64,000 nt of DNA. It comes from Burhinus oedicnemus (Eukaryota > Chordata > Aves > Charadriiformes > Burhinidae). Below, in pieces: positions 23,898 to 36,129 of the stretch (the first letter of the stretch is position 1; every line of letters begins with the position of its first letter). The stretch covers positions 1,764,963 through 1,828,962 of the forward strand of contig VFFE01007601.1 in assembly GCA_008921705.1 (NCBI GenBank), written 5' to 3'. The translations under genes were made by a program, and so were the position numbers. The notes under the pieces were generated by a model. It saw nothing but the letters and a program-made list of their open reading frames with translations. It made no database searches and had not been told where the DNA came from.

Positions 23898-26450
23898 GCA
23901 CATGCTTTTAATTTAGATATTGAATTTTATCCATACTGTAAGATCAACCAATTAACCTCTCTATCTGTGAAAGGGATTTTAGAACTCAAAGTGAATATTA
24001 TTGCTGCTCATCTAATTGAAGATGTAAAATGTGCTGTAAGTCTAGGCAAAAGATTATTCTGTTCTGCTTAATTTGTAATACACATTAGTAATGTATTTGC
24101 ATAAACACTAACCTCATCTAATGTAGGGGGAGAGGGGCAGGATTTCCGAGCTGTGTGTTTAGTATTTTTAGTTTCCTGGGGTTTGTTGTCTTTCAGTGTC
24201 GGATATTTGGTATTTTTACTTTTTGAATCAGTGTGCAATACCTGAAAAATGTAAACACATTCATATGAAATTAACAGTCACTTAATGATATGAAGGTATT
24301 AGAAAAAGAGGGAATTACTTTCTCTAATGGAACTACTAAACCTTCAGTTAATAACTGATTAGTGAGATAAACTTCATACTCTGTAGATCTATGATACACT
24401 GTTAAAGATGCTATATCTGTTTCAGAAAATCTTCTGTTTAGAAACATGTGTGTTTTATTTTTAAGTGCCAGTTAGTTTTATGCAGATAGTCTCTATTTTT
24501 TCTGACTGTTGTCATTATAACTGGTTTTGCGTGTGGCTGTGTGTCTCTCTGTGTGTGTTCTGTTTATGAATCTTTGTGGAGAAAATAGGTTTTGTGGGGG
24601 GATACATGCGATCTTAAATTATTATTTGCATCTTTGAGATCCTGTTTTGTATTACTGTGGCTGCTTTTTCTTTCTTGTCATTGCGGATTCGGGATCCAAC
24701 TTACCTGAAACACAAATTCTGCTTGGTCCTGATGAGATCATGTCTTATAAAGCAGAATACATTTTTAAATGGTCATTTTTGAAACTCCTTAATATTAATT
24801 TCAAATGTTAAAACAATGCAATGTAATTTTATTTTAATGTCATTCTATCAGGGTATTATTCTGCCATTTTTATAAGTTCATATGTAGTGATGTCGCAGTT
24901 TTTCATTACCAACGTATAATGTTGTATTCTGAAGATGTGCTGTCACTTAAATGTGTGTCTACTTCATTTGGTTAGGAGACGTATGTCTGTGATCGCTAAA
25001 ACAGCACTACAGAAATTACACTATAAAGAGCAGCAGACAGGTTTGAAGTATACCTACCTTGTATATATACAATAATTACAAAGTAATCAGAAACTCTTCC
25101 TTGTTTTCTAGTATATTAAAGGGATGTTGTATGAATGTGGTGCAGTGGCGTGGGGCAAGGTTTGTTTTGTGCCAGTGCAGCTGTGGTTGGGAAATCTGCA
25201 GTATCTGCAGCTTGTGTGTATAATGCAGTCCAGCAATCTCTGGCCTTGTAATTATTCTTACTGTATATTGCCTTGCAACTTCTATTTCCAAAGTACTGAG
25301 GATCCTTGGCTTGGATGAAGACTCTGTTTTATCATTTGCTGTGCAAATGTGGGGGGAAAATACTTCCCATTCCAAAACCCTAGCAATCAAACAGGGGAAG
25401 ATGGATGAGGATTAACAGGTTGAAAAGGAAAAGCGCAGTGATGATGAGCATCCTGGGCAGGCATCTTGATGCATCTGTGGCCTGCATGTGATAAGTTTTG
25501 GGTTTGATTTTTTTCCTTCTTACAAACATTATAGCAATACAGTTTTTAACAGAGGGATTGAGAAAGTTCATAGGGAGACATGTTAATTGTAAAGGTAACA
25601 GAAAAGTGATTGTAGGTGGGTCTGAAAGTCAACTGTGCTGAGCAGTGCGAAGGAGGTAGAAGGGGTATTTGCTTGCAGATTTGGCTGGTGAAAAGTTGGT
25701 CTCTTCTGCTAGTCATATATACTTGCCACAAGGTTGCCTGATATACTGAATAAAGATTGATAAGGTGTAATTGGCCTGGCCTTGAAACTGAAGATGAGCA
25801 AATGAAATTTGAGGGAGGGATAAGTTGCCCAAACCACTGGCTAGAAAAAGATTGTTTTTGTCAAGGCCAGGGAAGAGATTGTTTGAATAATCAATGCAAA
25901 AGCTGGTGAAAGCCTGTACAGGAGATTTACATATCAGTTGATAGAAGAGTCTGTATTTCAGTGTTGCCTCGAAAGAATCTACAAGATTTTAGACCTAGTC
26001 TGGTGAAAAGAACTTGCAGATTATACTTAGATGATGCAGAAACAGCAATGGTACTGCGGGAAAAGAGAAAAGAGGTTAACAGGGAGAGCTGGGGATGTTA
26101 GAAGGTTGAAGAACTCTGTTCTAGTCGTGTGCAGCTTTGACCAAAGGCTGGATGTGTTCAGATATGTCCCTATAAGAGACAAGTCTTCCTAGATCACGTC
26201 TTTTTTCTTTAAAACTAGGTTCCACTATTGCTAGTCTCACTTAATTCTGGTGTCGCATAAATACTTAACATAATGAATCAGCTGCTAGAACAAAATTGGT
26301 CAGCCCAGATTTAATGTGAAAACATTTGTCTGTCTCATGCAGTATGCTAAGTAGGGTGTTATGTTAGATAAAGCAGACAGGAAAGGTCAAAATAAAATTA
26401 CATGTTTATTCTCCAGATCATCAGAAGCTCATGGAAGGAAATTTTTCCAG
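23898..26450. other. Non-coding, nothing recognised
   Basis: No gene or repeat family is recognised. Overlapping open frames on both strands at 25076-25731 were read and lack domain features. Confidence 0.45.
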
Positions 26451-26464
26451 TTTTTTTTTTTTTT
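26451..26464. repeat. T14 homopolymer
   Basis: Fourteen T followed by ATTTAG. It is a simple repeat. Confidence 0.85.
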
Positions 26465-26789
26465 ATTTAGGCAAATGGCTACACATTCTGATAAACGTGC
26501 ACACAACTTTTTTCAGTAACTTGACTGTGCTTGAATATTTAAAAGTGTGGTAGATCTAAGGCTTGGTTGTTGAACTTGTAGAAGCAATGACAACGTGTTA
26601 AAACCAATTGTTCAGTTCAATGCTAGTGATGGACTGAGAGATGCAAGAGTAATGTAACTGTTTGCTGTCATGGAAAACATTTGAAATAACTCCTACAGCC
26701 TTATAAGGCACTGTGAGTTTTTACATATGTGTCTTTTGTATGTACACCTAGATGCATACAATTTCTCTCTCCCTTTTTTTTCCTCTCTG

Positions 26790-26816
26790 TTTATATATAT
26801 ATATACATACATATGT
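26790..26816. repeat. (TA)n/(CATA)n microsatellite
   Basis: About seven TA units run into CATACATATG. It is a simple repeat. Confidence 0.85.
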
Positions 26817-27612
26817 ACAATTCTTAAATAACGCTTGGGAAGTAGTAAAGAAACCCCTGCAAGGTTGTGATCATGTAAATAGGGGGATGGCTGATTCTAA
26901 TGAAATCTTTGTAAAATGAGGCATCCTCTTTCAGACCTGAGAACAGGCTTTTGTTCCCAATCCTAAGTCTGTCATTTCAAACTATAGCTGAGAAGAGTTT
27001 TAGCTCCTCTGCAGGCCTTTTCGTTTTGAGGGAGCCAGTTTGGTAGGATGGCAGTAACCTGTTCAGTTGTGGCCTTAGTATGGTAGGTGGAGTGTAATGA
27101 TTGATTCTGAAGTTGGTGTTGCCCAGGGATCGCAAGGGGGATGGCTTACATTAGACTTTGTAAATTGAAGAAAAACATCTAGTAAGATTTTCATAAGGTA
27201 TTTATTGAAGACTTTTGTTTTGATTTTAAGTAGTTTGCTACTGCAAAGATGTGTAAATGCTGCAAAGATATTTACGTAGCAAGTAGTCTCATTTCTTTCT
27301 TAAGACTTTCATTTTGGGTCCTGTGAATGAAGAGGCTTGCTTGCATCACTCTGTACCTACTTAATGTCTTGTTCCAGATTTCTTCATGTTTACGTGCTAT
27401 TCCTAAGGGCCTTATTGAAAAGGTTGGATTTTCACTGTATAGATTCAGGTTCAGCATTATCTACTCAAAGCTTTCCATGGCCATTATCTAGCACGTGCGC
27501 TAGAGAGGGAGAGTAATTTGATAAGTCTGTATTTAAACTTATCTCTAAAGTGGAGAGAGAAACTGCTGTCATACCTGATGGAGGAAAATGATTAGACATT
27601 TACACAGTTCGT

Positions 27613-28134
27613 GAATTCATAGATTTTAAGGACGGAGGACTATTAAATCATCGTCTCACCTACTGTATAAAAGAAAGCCAGTGAATCTCGCCTAATTATT
27701 TCAGCAATTAACTCAGTAAGTTGTATGCATGAAAATACCTTCTCCAGAAAAACATCCACCATTGGTTTGAAAGTATCAAGAGATGAGGAAGTCACGTCTT
27801 TCCTTAGTAGTCTTTCCAATAGTGAATCAGTCTGCATTTAGAGGAGTAGGAGATCCTATTTCTAATCTGAGTTTGCCTGACTTCAAGGTTCAGTCCTAAA
27901 TTCTTCATATTCCCTTTCCTGACATACTGGAGACCGCATTAGTAAGTGAAACCTTCTGCCATGAAAATATTTAGGAGTACAACTAAACTTCTTTTCAGTT
28001 TTGTTATGATAACTGAATATCTGAAATCCCTCCTTGTAGAACAGGGTTCTTTGCCCCCAATTTGTAAATCTTTTCTGTGGCCCTTCTCTGTATGCTTCAA
28101 TTACTCATCATCCTTTTTAAAATACAGAGAGGGG
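27613..28134 (-). mobile_element. Ancient CR1-type LINE relic, minus strand
   Basis: Collinear words match, on the minus strand, a long-established amniote CR1-type repeat abundant in turtles and crocodilians. From left to right on the plus strand they are: AATTCATAGATTTTAAGG; ATCATCGTCTCACCTACTGTATAA; a CTCCAGAAAAACATCC block; GGTTTGAAAGTATCAAGAGATG; TTTCTAATCTGAGTTTG; TTTCTGTGGCCCTTCTCTG; then ACTCATCATCCTTTTT and AATACAGAGAGG. It is much more diverged than the two younger CR1 copies. Open frames inside it (27643-27837 minus, 27946-28341 plus) are by-products. Subfamily assignment is from remembered consensus order only. Confidence 0.6.
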
Positions 28135-29545
28135 AAGTCAGGTGCTTTCAATTCAGTTTGGTGTTGTATTTCAGGGGAGTATGATTCACAGGTGATTCAC
28201 AAAGATTGTGCAAGACATCATGAGACAGCTTCTGTGTTGCTTTTATGTTTCTTGTCTGCCAGGATATCACAGTGTGTCGTACCAACTCTGGTTTACTTTC
28301 TTTGTCTAACTGTAGAAAATGTGGTAAAGAGTCAAGAGTAAGATAAGGTCTCCTGAGCACCCATGTTTTATGTTTTCCTCCTCCTAAATATGAAATTCCC
28401 ACAGCTGAGATCAACAGAAGAGCAAGTCATTTTTACAAGTATTATAAAAACTTGGATGAACTATAAAAGTTGGTACCATGCGTGATAACCCCAGTCTGCC
28501 ACTTCTGTCCTGTGCTGATGACATTGACATCTTCATTGCAGCCCTTTGTGTAGACTAAAGGGCCCTCATCCTGTTCATGCCTTTTCCATCCTCTTTCTCC
28601 TGCCTCAAATCCATACTGTAATCATGGGGTCTGTCAAATGACTGCAGCTCGGATGGGGTGATGGTTTTTTCCTGCCTATGAATAGCACTGATCCCTTCTA
28701 GCTTTTTGTATTATGATTTGATAGTGATACTAGAGTTTTAAAATGGGATGTGGCCTAGAGGGCATGTGCTTCAAAGTAGCTCACCTACTTTCTCAGTGCG
28801 TCCCTCTGGCAGAAGAAATGTCGGAATCCAAATTTTTTTTTCACCTATCTGAAAGATTGACACCTGTGCTGCATGCTGTGAGTTGTAGGGATTTGTTGTT
28901 GTCGGAAGCAGGAGCATCCTGAAGCACGTCCTGTTTGGGAACTAAGCAAGTGCTGGGTGGAAGACTGGGGTGATGAGGCAGGGCACAATGTATCTCCTTT
29001 CAACTGCATCTAATTTTTGTGACATTGAGAAATAGCTGTCTAAGGAGATGGCAAACTTGTAGCAGAAATGCAGCTGTGTGGTGGGATTCCTACACTTAGC
29101 TGTAGCAATTCCAGTGGGTGTTGCAGAGCCAGAAATGATGGTCTAATTGTTGGCAGAAAATGGCCATGTAGGTAACGTTGCCTTGATCAGAAGGGTCATT
29201 TGACACAGGAAAGTTGACCATAGAGAACAGGTTAACAAAAATAGTGCTGGAGAAGATTTGTTCTAGCCCTCCCACCGTAGTGCATGAAAAGTCAAGTTCT
29301 TTTTCTCTTTATTAATTTATTTTTCCTTTGTCTCTTCCACTGCTGTCAAAGTCAAGAGCTCTTACTGAGAAGAGGCCACTGATTTCAGCCAGTGCCTTGC
29401 CTCACCAGCCTGCATTTTTGGGGAACTTGATCTTTCGGTTGATCCACAGCCTCCATTTCCAAGACTGTCTTAGCATGCAAGCAGTGCAGCTAGCAAAATG
29501 ATTGCATTATTGCCTGTTTGTCAGCCATACAAACTTAATATTTTT
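28135..29545. other. Non-coding; possible short 5S-like segment
   Basis: No gene is recognised. Near 28926-28955 the order CGTCCTG, GGGAACTAAGCA, CTGGG loosely resembles the central 5S rRNA region (CGTCTGATCTCGGAAGCTAA followed by GCAGGG). The match is too short to call a 5S-derived element. Confidence 0.35.
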
Positions 29546-29565
29546 TCATGGATTATAATCCATGA
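29546..29565. repeat. 20-bp perfect palindrome with GGATTA/TAATCC
   Basis: Positions 29546-29565 are perfectly self-complementary with no spacer. The centre is GGATTA immediately followed by TAATCC (29550-29561). TAATCC is the classic site for K50 homeodomains (OTX, PITX, CRX, GSC), here as a divergent pair. An outer inverted pair, TTTTTCAT (29542-29549) and ATGAAAAA (29573-29580), flanks it. Function is not shown. Confidence 0.85.
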
Positions 29566-29580
29566 TAGCTAAATGAAAAA

Positions 29581-30267
29581 CAGTTTTACTTCTACATTCA
29601 TAGGTGTGTAAATGTGAGGTATCTGTCCTAGGTTGGACTGTTTCCATCTACTTCAGCTTGCTTTCTTCAGACGTGCAACATTGCATGACTGGCAAGAAAG
29701 TATGAAAAGCTCTGTCTGGGTTATCACTACCTGCCCCACATGGAAAGTACATGCCAGGTCTTTAATGGGTTAGAATTTACTTAAACTCTGAAATATGGTG
29801 TTTCAGAAAGACAAGAACCATCATTCCTATCTGTATTAACATCTAAACTAGCACTGAATCGTAATGAGATTTCTCAGGCCATCTCTCCTCTTGTGTTTCT
29901 CTCAGCTAGAACAACCATCTGTGTTGTTACAATACCCTATAAAGCCAAAAAAGGCTTAACTTTGGATTCCAATTTTTAAATGAAGCAAAAAGAAAACAAT
30001 TTTATCCATCAGGGCTTGTTTCAATTCCTTTCTGTTTATCCAGAGTTTCTTGGCTGTGTGAATTAAAGAGGGGAGATTCTCAACTAAGGGTGGCTGGCGC
30101 AGTTTCTTTTTTTTTTTTTACTCCAGGTACTACATTGCCCATGTGTGAAGTTTTGTGTGTTTTATTTCTAACTGTGTATTGCACTGAGGAAATCCAAACT
30201 GTGTTGATAGGGCTGTCAATGCCTTCATTATCAGGTTGGGTTCTAGGAACCCATTTTGCTACTCTGT
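29581..30267. other. Non-coding, nothing recognised
   Basis: No gene or repeat family is recognised. A T12 run lies near 30108-30119. Confidence 0.45.
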
Positions 30268-30346
30268 GACCTTTTATACCAGTCAATAAAGTCAGTGGAT
30301 TTGTGCTGGTATACAACTGGAATAACACAGTAATGAGTGAGGCCCC
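30268..30346. mobile_element. Possible ancient amniote repeat relic
   Basis: The words GACCTTTTATACCAGTCAA, GTGCTGGTATACAACTGGAA and AACACAGTAATGAG follow the order of an old repeat common in reptilian genomes (tttacaccagt ... actggtgtaaaactgg ... aactcagtgagag). Class and boundaries are uncertain. Confidence 0.3.
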
Positions 30347-32150
30347 AGAAAACAGCAGACAGCAACATATCGGTGTATTTATCACTTTTAAAAGGTTATG
30401 GCAGTTTCAACTGGCCTATGTAAAGAAGTTTCTTATTGCTTTAGTTAAACCTTGCTTAAACATTTGATTTTGTGTGGATCATATAATCGGGATCTCGTTA
30501 TGTTTTTATATTAAATTTATGCTCAAAACCTGCTTTAAATTGCTACGTTTGTAGAATTTATGCTTTCCTCACCCATTTGGGTTTCACAAGGGATCTCAGA
30601 AGAGTGTGGTATATCCTTCCTGTCCAGTGCCGAGGCACAGCTGGGTGAGCTAAGGGCAGGGGAACACCTCAGCTCAGAAATGCCTTGCATGCATCTTTTT
30701 CAAACCAGTATGGTTTTTGTGACCACATGTATTAGTATTACTATGTTAACGTATCTGTATATGTACATGTATTCATGGTATCAGGGATGTGGGAGCATTT
30801 GGTTTTGTTGTCCTAAATGCCGCTGTTTGTGTCTGCAGTCCACGCAGTTCAACCTTTCAGTCCTGTGCATTTACCAACCATTCAGGCCCCGTGCAGTATT
30901 CACACATATATTATGTAAAATAAAATAATAATAATAAAAAAAAATACATTATTAAGACCATGGGGGCTGTGAATGGATTATTACAATTTGCCTATCATGG
31001 TAATGACACCTGTTAGAGGTGTGATACAAAAGGCAGTGACAGGCAGTGTAATTTAGTAATTGTAGCTATTGTGCTGTGTAGCTGGTCAGTTCACCAGGCA
31101 AGTACAAAGAAACCAGTGTTAAGGCTAAGCAGGGGTGGGTAAGCTTAATAGAGAGAGCTAGTGCTTTACTGAAAGAAACTTTTGGTGGAGGGCTAACTCC
31201 CAGGGGGAAGGAGTTAGAATGGGTTGAAAAGAATGAACAAAAGTATAAAAATGGCACAGGTTTTCCCGTTTCAGTTCTTAAAGTGACAGGGGACTTCTGG
31301 TGATGAGCATGGCTTGCTCCACTGGCCCAAGGAGGGTGGAGGGGGAGAGGGCAGCTTTTTGACATACTGGGAGGGCGCTGATGTATTGCAGCTGCAGAAG
31401 CGGGGTAAGCCCAGGCTAGCGGTTGTCTCTCTCTCCCTCTTGCTGAATATCACGGTTGGGTTTGGCAAAATTGTTTTCCTGTCAAGGCAGTGACAAAGGT
31501 GTAATAGGGTCAGAAGGTAAGTTTGAGAGGTCGCAGAAAACCACTGCTGGCAGGTCATAAACTTGTGCCTTGGAGAAATCTGCACGTGCATATATGATTT
31601 GAGTATTCATTTGGATGGCAGGCCTGCCAACTGCTAATATTTGAGGAGTTAACTAGGGTCTGAAAAGTTAACTAAGGTCTTCAGTGGCTTCCTTCCTGCT
31701 ATATAGAAGCCGCAATGTTCATGAAGTTTTTTATGTTAGAGATAATGGAGCTAAGGATACAAGGATAATTTTTTACTAGTTCCTTGGCAAATATGTTTGT
31801 TTTGTAAGCTGTTTGGAGCACAGACCTCATCTTCCTTAACTTGGGCACAGAGAAGTGAATACTCAATGCTTTCTTAATCCCAAATATTGTTTTCGATCAT
31901 TTTGTGAGCCAAAGAACAGCACAAAAGACTACACAAATTAATCTTTTCCTTGATGCCGTATCCCTGTAGACCCCTAATAGACTATGTAAAATGCATAGCC
32001 ATTAAATAATTTTCTGTTTCTGTAATTATGAGAATGCTAAAATGCTTATAGACTTCTTATATCAGACCTATCTTCTTTTTTTTTTTTTAAGTACTTTGAG
32101 ATTGTCTTTATCTTTCCTCTCTGTGCCCCCCATCTGGATATTTGATTTTC
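30347..32150. other. Non-coding, nothing recognised
   Basis: No gene is recognised. A short (AAT)n/A-rich microsatellite lies at about 30918-30945. The Ser/Pro-rich minus-strand frames at 31066-31591 come from a purine-rich plus strand and have no domain features. Confidence 0.45.
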
Positions 32151-32179
32151 CACAGACCGTATTGGTCTGTCTTCATGTG

Positions 32180-33090
32180 AACCTGTAATTATTGAACAAA
32201 TTGTTGTCACAATGAAGAACCTCTTAGACGTTTATGAGGACGCATTAGAAAACAATAGTCTTGAACGATAAGTAGTGGACACAGCACTGAAACATATTAA
32301 GGCCAGATTGACTCATTTAACAGCTTTAAGAGAACAAGGAAGTAGCCTGAAGTTAACAAAGGTCTGCACAGCAGGGCATTTATGCTAGCAAATACTAATT
32401 CGCGTTTGCTAAACAGTATAAACAGATTTGCAGGCAACACCAGGCATCCCATTTAAAGGGATTAGGTGTGCCACTCACCTATTGTCTGGGCTGAGGAATG
32501 TGGGGTGCTCAATATGCTCCTCTGCAATTAGCCCAATTAGGCAGACACGCCCTTTGTGCAAAGCCAGTTACAGGGCACTTAATCCATTGATTGGAAAGGT
32601 AATATTTCTTCTTTGAATTTAGAAGCCTGTCCCGTGGTGTTACTCGCATCTTTGCGGATTCCACACCTAAGCGTTAAAGCGACCACGCATCGTGCGTCAG
32701 CCGGCCGGTTGATAAAGTGTATTTGGTTTTCATAAACTATGCAAACTGGCGTATTGCCTTTGTTGCAGTCAGCTGATGGAATGCTGCAAGAGGAAGGGAA
32801 TACCAAGGAGCTTTGTAATCGGGGCAAAACCAAGTGTTAATAAATGGGCCATCCCCGTGGTCTAACGCTAAGTGCAGGGCGATGCTCGTTTATGTTCAAA
32901 GTGCGCTGCCCTTACTCGTAACGTGTTTTTTTTTTTCCCAGCAAGGGTTAAAAATACAGCGGAGGATTCATGTGCTATACGTGCTATTATCACTAATTTC
33001 TGTAGGAAGTGATTCATGTTACGCTGGAGCTGCAGAAACGCCTGCATTCCTTGTATCTTGCCCGTCATTCAGATGGTAAAGGCCATTTCC
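32180..33090. promoter_or_regulatory. Candidate conserved non-coding regulatory cluster
   Basis: About 0.9 kb of low-redundancy sequence with many factor-like words. CAATTAGCCCAATTAGG (32525-32541) is a tandem homeodomain-type site. CTTTGTGCAAAG (32552-32563) is a near-palindromic SOX-like word. AGGTGTGCCACTCACCT (from about 32465) resembles an inverted T-box pair. CTTAATCCATTGATTGG (from 32578) combines K50 and CCAAT-like words. A CpG-retaining patch lies at 32640-32720. Chance frames overlap it on both strands, but none is protein-like. This is the strongest enhancer-like texture in the window. Conservation was not tested. Confidence 0.33.
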
Positions 33091-33288
33091 AGGCTCTTTC
33101 AGCTGGTTGGAGGGTCAGTACAGCAGAGTCCCTCTGAGCCTTGGACAGTCCCAAAGGCACCTTCCTAGAAAATCATTACAAAAGAAGGTTGTGTAAAAAC
33201 AGGAGAAGAACGAGCTGGTGTTCAGCCGAGTACTTACGTATTGTCTACAGGCATCTGAATTAATTGCAGATTATATGCCAAAGTAAAA
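33091..33288. other. Non-coding spacer
   Basis: No feature is recognised. GAATTAATTGCAGATTA at about 33257 is a homeodomain-like word. Confidence 0.4.
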
Positions 33289-33620
33289 TCAAGTTTTGTG
33301 CCAATAAAAAGGAGCTGAGGCAGTGTGTGTTACTGGGTGATCTCCCTGCACTCGCTGCTGGCTGGAGGGGAGGCTGGTCCCAGTGCTGAGCTGCTGAGCG
33401 CCGCCTTCCCCGGGAGGAGAGGTTGGGTGCAGACATAGCTGGCAGCGTGGCGTGTACACATGTGCAAGCTCAGGGAAGCACAGCCGCCTCTGGAGCTTCT
33501 GCAAACCTCCCAGCTGGCTGTTACGAGCCCTTTCGAACGTAGACCCTGAGGGGTCACTGCAATGGATTAGGCCGGTACAGGCTAATTCCTCAAATACTGG
33601 TGATAAAAGCCTCACCTAAT
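33289..33620. other. Locally GC-rich patch, no gene supported
   Basis: GC content rises above that of the surroundings, with about eleven CpGs by eye. That is fewer than base composition would predict, so it is not a CpG island in the usual sense. Two overlapping minus-strand open frames (33289-33615, 33330-33557) exist only because GC-rich DNA has few stops. They show no recognised domain. Confidence 0.4.
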
Positions 33621-36129
33621 GCATCCTGAGCTTCGAATCTGCCTATGCCCCCTCTGTCATCAGCAGTGCCTGTTTTACCGGTGATAGCATTTCAGAAATC
33701 CATCTCTGGCTATATAGGGATGTCTTTCTTCGAAGAAGCATCTCAGGTTTATAAATCTTCCTGGAGATAGAAATGCGAAGTTCACAGAGCATAGATAGGA
33801 GAAGAGATTTGGTACTGGGCTCCCTTTCTTAAGGAAAGGGAAAGAATATCCAGGCTATGAAACTGCAGTGGGTCATTCCACTCGTGCCTTTCAGGTTAAA
33901 GTGTTGTGCATAGAATTATCATGTAAGGTGTAAAAGAATGTTTCTTTCAAACAGACAAGAAATTGGATCAAAGGCAACACACCTTTTCTCGAGTACAGCC
34001 TTTACTTCTCATGAAATCACTGGGGCTCCCTTGGAGGGTTGAAGGCAAGGATGTGGCTACAGCCCTGCTTGTGGCCACGTTCGACCTTCCTGGAGTCAGG
34101 CTCAGTGTTTGTCTACAGTGTTTAAAGGGTAATAGCACTAAACACTGCCCTCACAAACCACGGTAATTACTTCTACTGCTGAAAAAACCCAGAACATGAA
34201 CAAAAATATCATAGAAAAGCTATTTCTAACACTAGTGCTGCTCTTTATGGCTAAGTGGCAGCCATCGTTTTTTTCCTAAATTATGTGTTCTTTTTTCAAG
34301 CATTTAGATGATGCAAACCAGATTTTTGTGGCAGCATTATTGCTCATAGCCAAAAGAGCATTCAAGGAAACACTGTATTTCTGGTAAACTGCCATTTATT
34401 CAGAACACTTTTGAGTTGTTTATCTTTTTTCATTCTCCTGACAAATCAAGTAGCCATTGAGCCTGGATTTCTGAGCATAAGTTCAGTAATAATTTTAGTA
34501 AAAGCAATAGCTACCATCTACTTTTTGGGGGTGAGAGTATGCAAAGTTCTGGCTTTTGCTTTATTTTTAAAAGGAAGACTCCCCAGGAAAATTGTTTTTC
34601 CAGTTTAGCAGTAAAACTTCCTGTTTGTTTTGGAATTTTTTTTCTTACATGTAGTATTATGATAGAAATTTTGTTGATGTAATTGCATTCTAGGTAGTGT
34701 TCTAGAGTTATTTTTTGATTTGTTTACCTTTCTCTGGACTGACGCTGTTAGTTTAAAAAGAAAAAAGATTGTGAGCACTCATTAGAAGAGTACTGTGGAT
34801 GCCTTTTAGTTTTTCACATTGCTTTTTATTCGCTGTGAGTGTTCCTAATAGTAAGTGTTTAATGGAGGGAATGTTCCAGAGGAAAGAAATGGTAACAGAT
34901 AATCATGCAAAGGTATGTAATTATGAATATTTGTCCCAGGCATGTGAATATGAAAGTTCTTTGGGGTTCATCCAGTCAGCAAGTAAGAACAATAACATGA
35001 GATGGAGGTGATTAATCGAGTGTTGCAGAGAGAAAAATATGAATTACAAGTAATCAAAACAGTATCTAGGACAAATAGTTCACAGGCAATCCACAGGCCA
35101 CACATGTTCACATGAACAAATTACTGAATTGTTTCAAGGTGAGGACATTTGTATGCATGAAAATCTTTGTATGCGGTCATTAATAGAAAAATGTACTAAT
35201 ACAGTTGCATAAATTGTTTACTTTATAAATGCAATAAAATTCCATTTTCAAAATAGACCGTTTCTGTTCTGCCCATAAAGAGTGGAAAGTACCATCATTA
35301 GCTTAGAACTGACTTCAGACTTTTGCATTAAAGAAAGGAAGCTGACAGTCAGCTCTATCCAATGCATAGTATACCCCTCAAAAATATTCTGTCATTCACC
35401 TTTGAACATAATACTGTTGTTCATTTTAAGATGTTAAAACCTAGACTGAAGGATCAAAATAAACATATTTTTCTTTGTGGTGTTTTCTGATTTTTGTAGT
35501 TTCTCCAGTGCATGTCCTCTTGTTCTACTGCTTGGCTTCTGCATAACTGCTAGTTCCCTGCTTGCTTTAAAAAGCCCGGAGGTTTTATAGGGATATTTTT
35601 TATCCTTCTTGCTAGGCATTGTAACTTTTAGCTCAATAGTGTTTAATTCAATTACAGTGAATTAAGTTTACCTTAGGATCTTTGGAGCCCCTTAGAGGGC
35701 TGATCTGATTAATTACTGTGCAAAATAGATTGTTAAAATAACTAGGTTTTATGCAGTTTCTCTTTGTTCTTTCCCTTAGCTTCTGTAATTCATAGACATT
35801 GATACAGGATGAGTGAGGTTAATGTGGGAGACGTGTTCCCACAAGCTCACTGACTCTTCTGACTTTCCTCTCCTCCTCAGTCAGAAATGGGCTCCCATGG
35901 GTGGGGACCATGTGGGTCCCCTTCCTGGGCTCCGACGTGTGCCCTCCAGTGCGATGAATTTTGTATGTCAGTCCCAAGTAGATGGCCAGCAGAGGAATCA
36001 GGATGGCCTTGTGTACAGGTCATTATGGATTTAGTAGCAAATGAACTTTGTAATGCAGAGTACAGGCTGAAGGTAATTTTATTTATGGTTTTAATTGTAG
36101 CAACCTTTAATAGCCAAAGCTAGAAAACA
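33621..36129. other. Non-coding, nothing recognised
   Basis: AT-rich sequence with no gene or repeat family recognised. A word-dense AT-rich segment at 35640-35760 (TTCAATTACAGTGAATTAAG) could be regulatory, but nothing specific supports this. Confidence 0.42.

Noticed and set aside
33289..33615. 108-codon minus-strand frame in a GC-rich patch
   Set aside because: Open because GC-rich DNA has few stops. No domain, no conserved motif and a second overlapping frame of equal quality.
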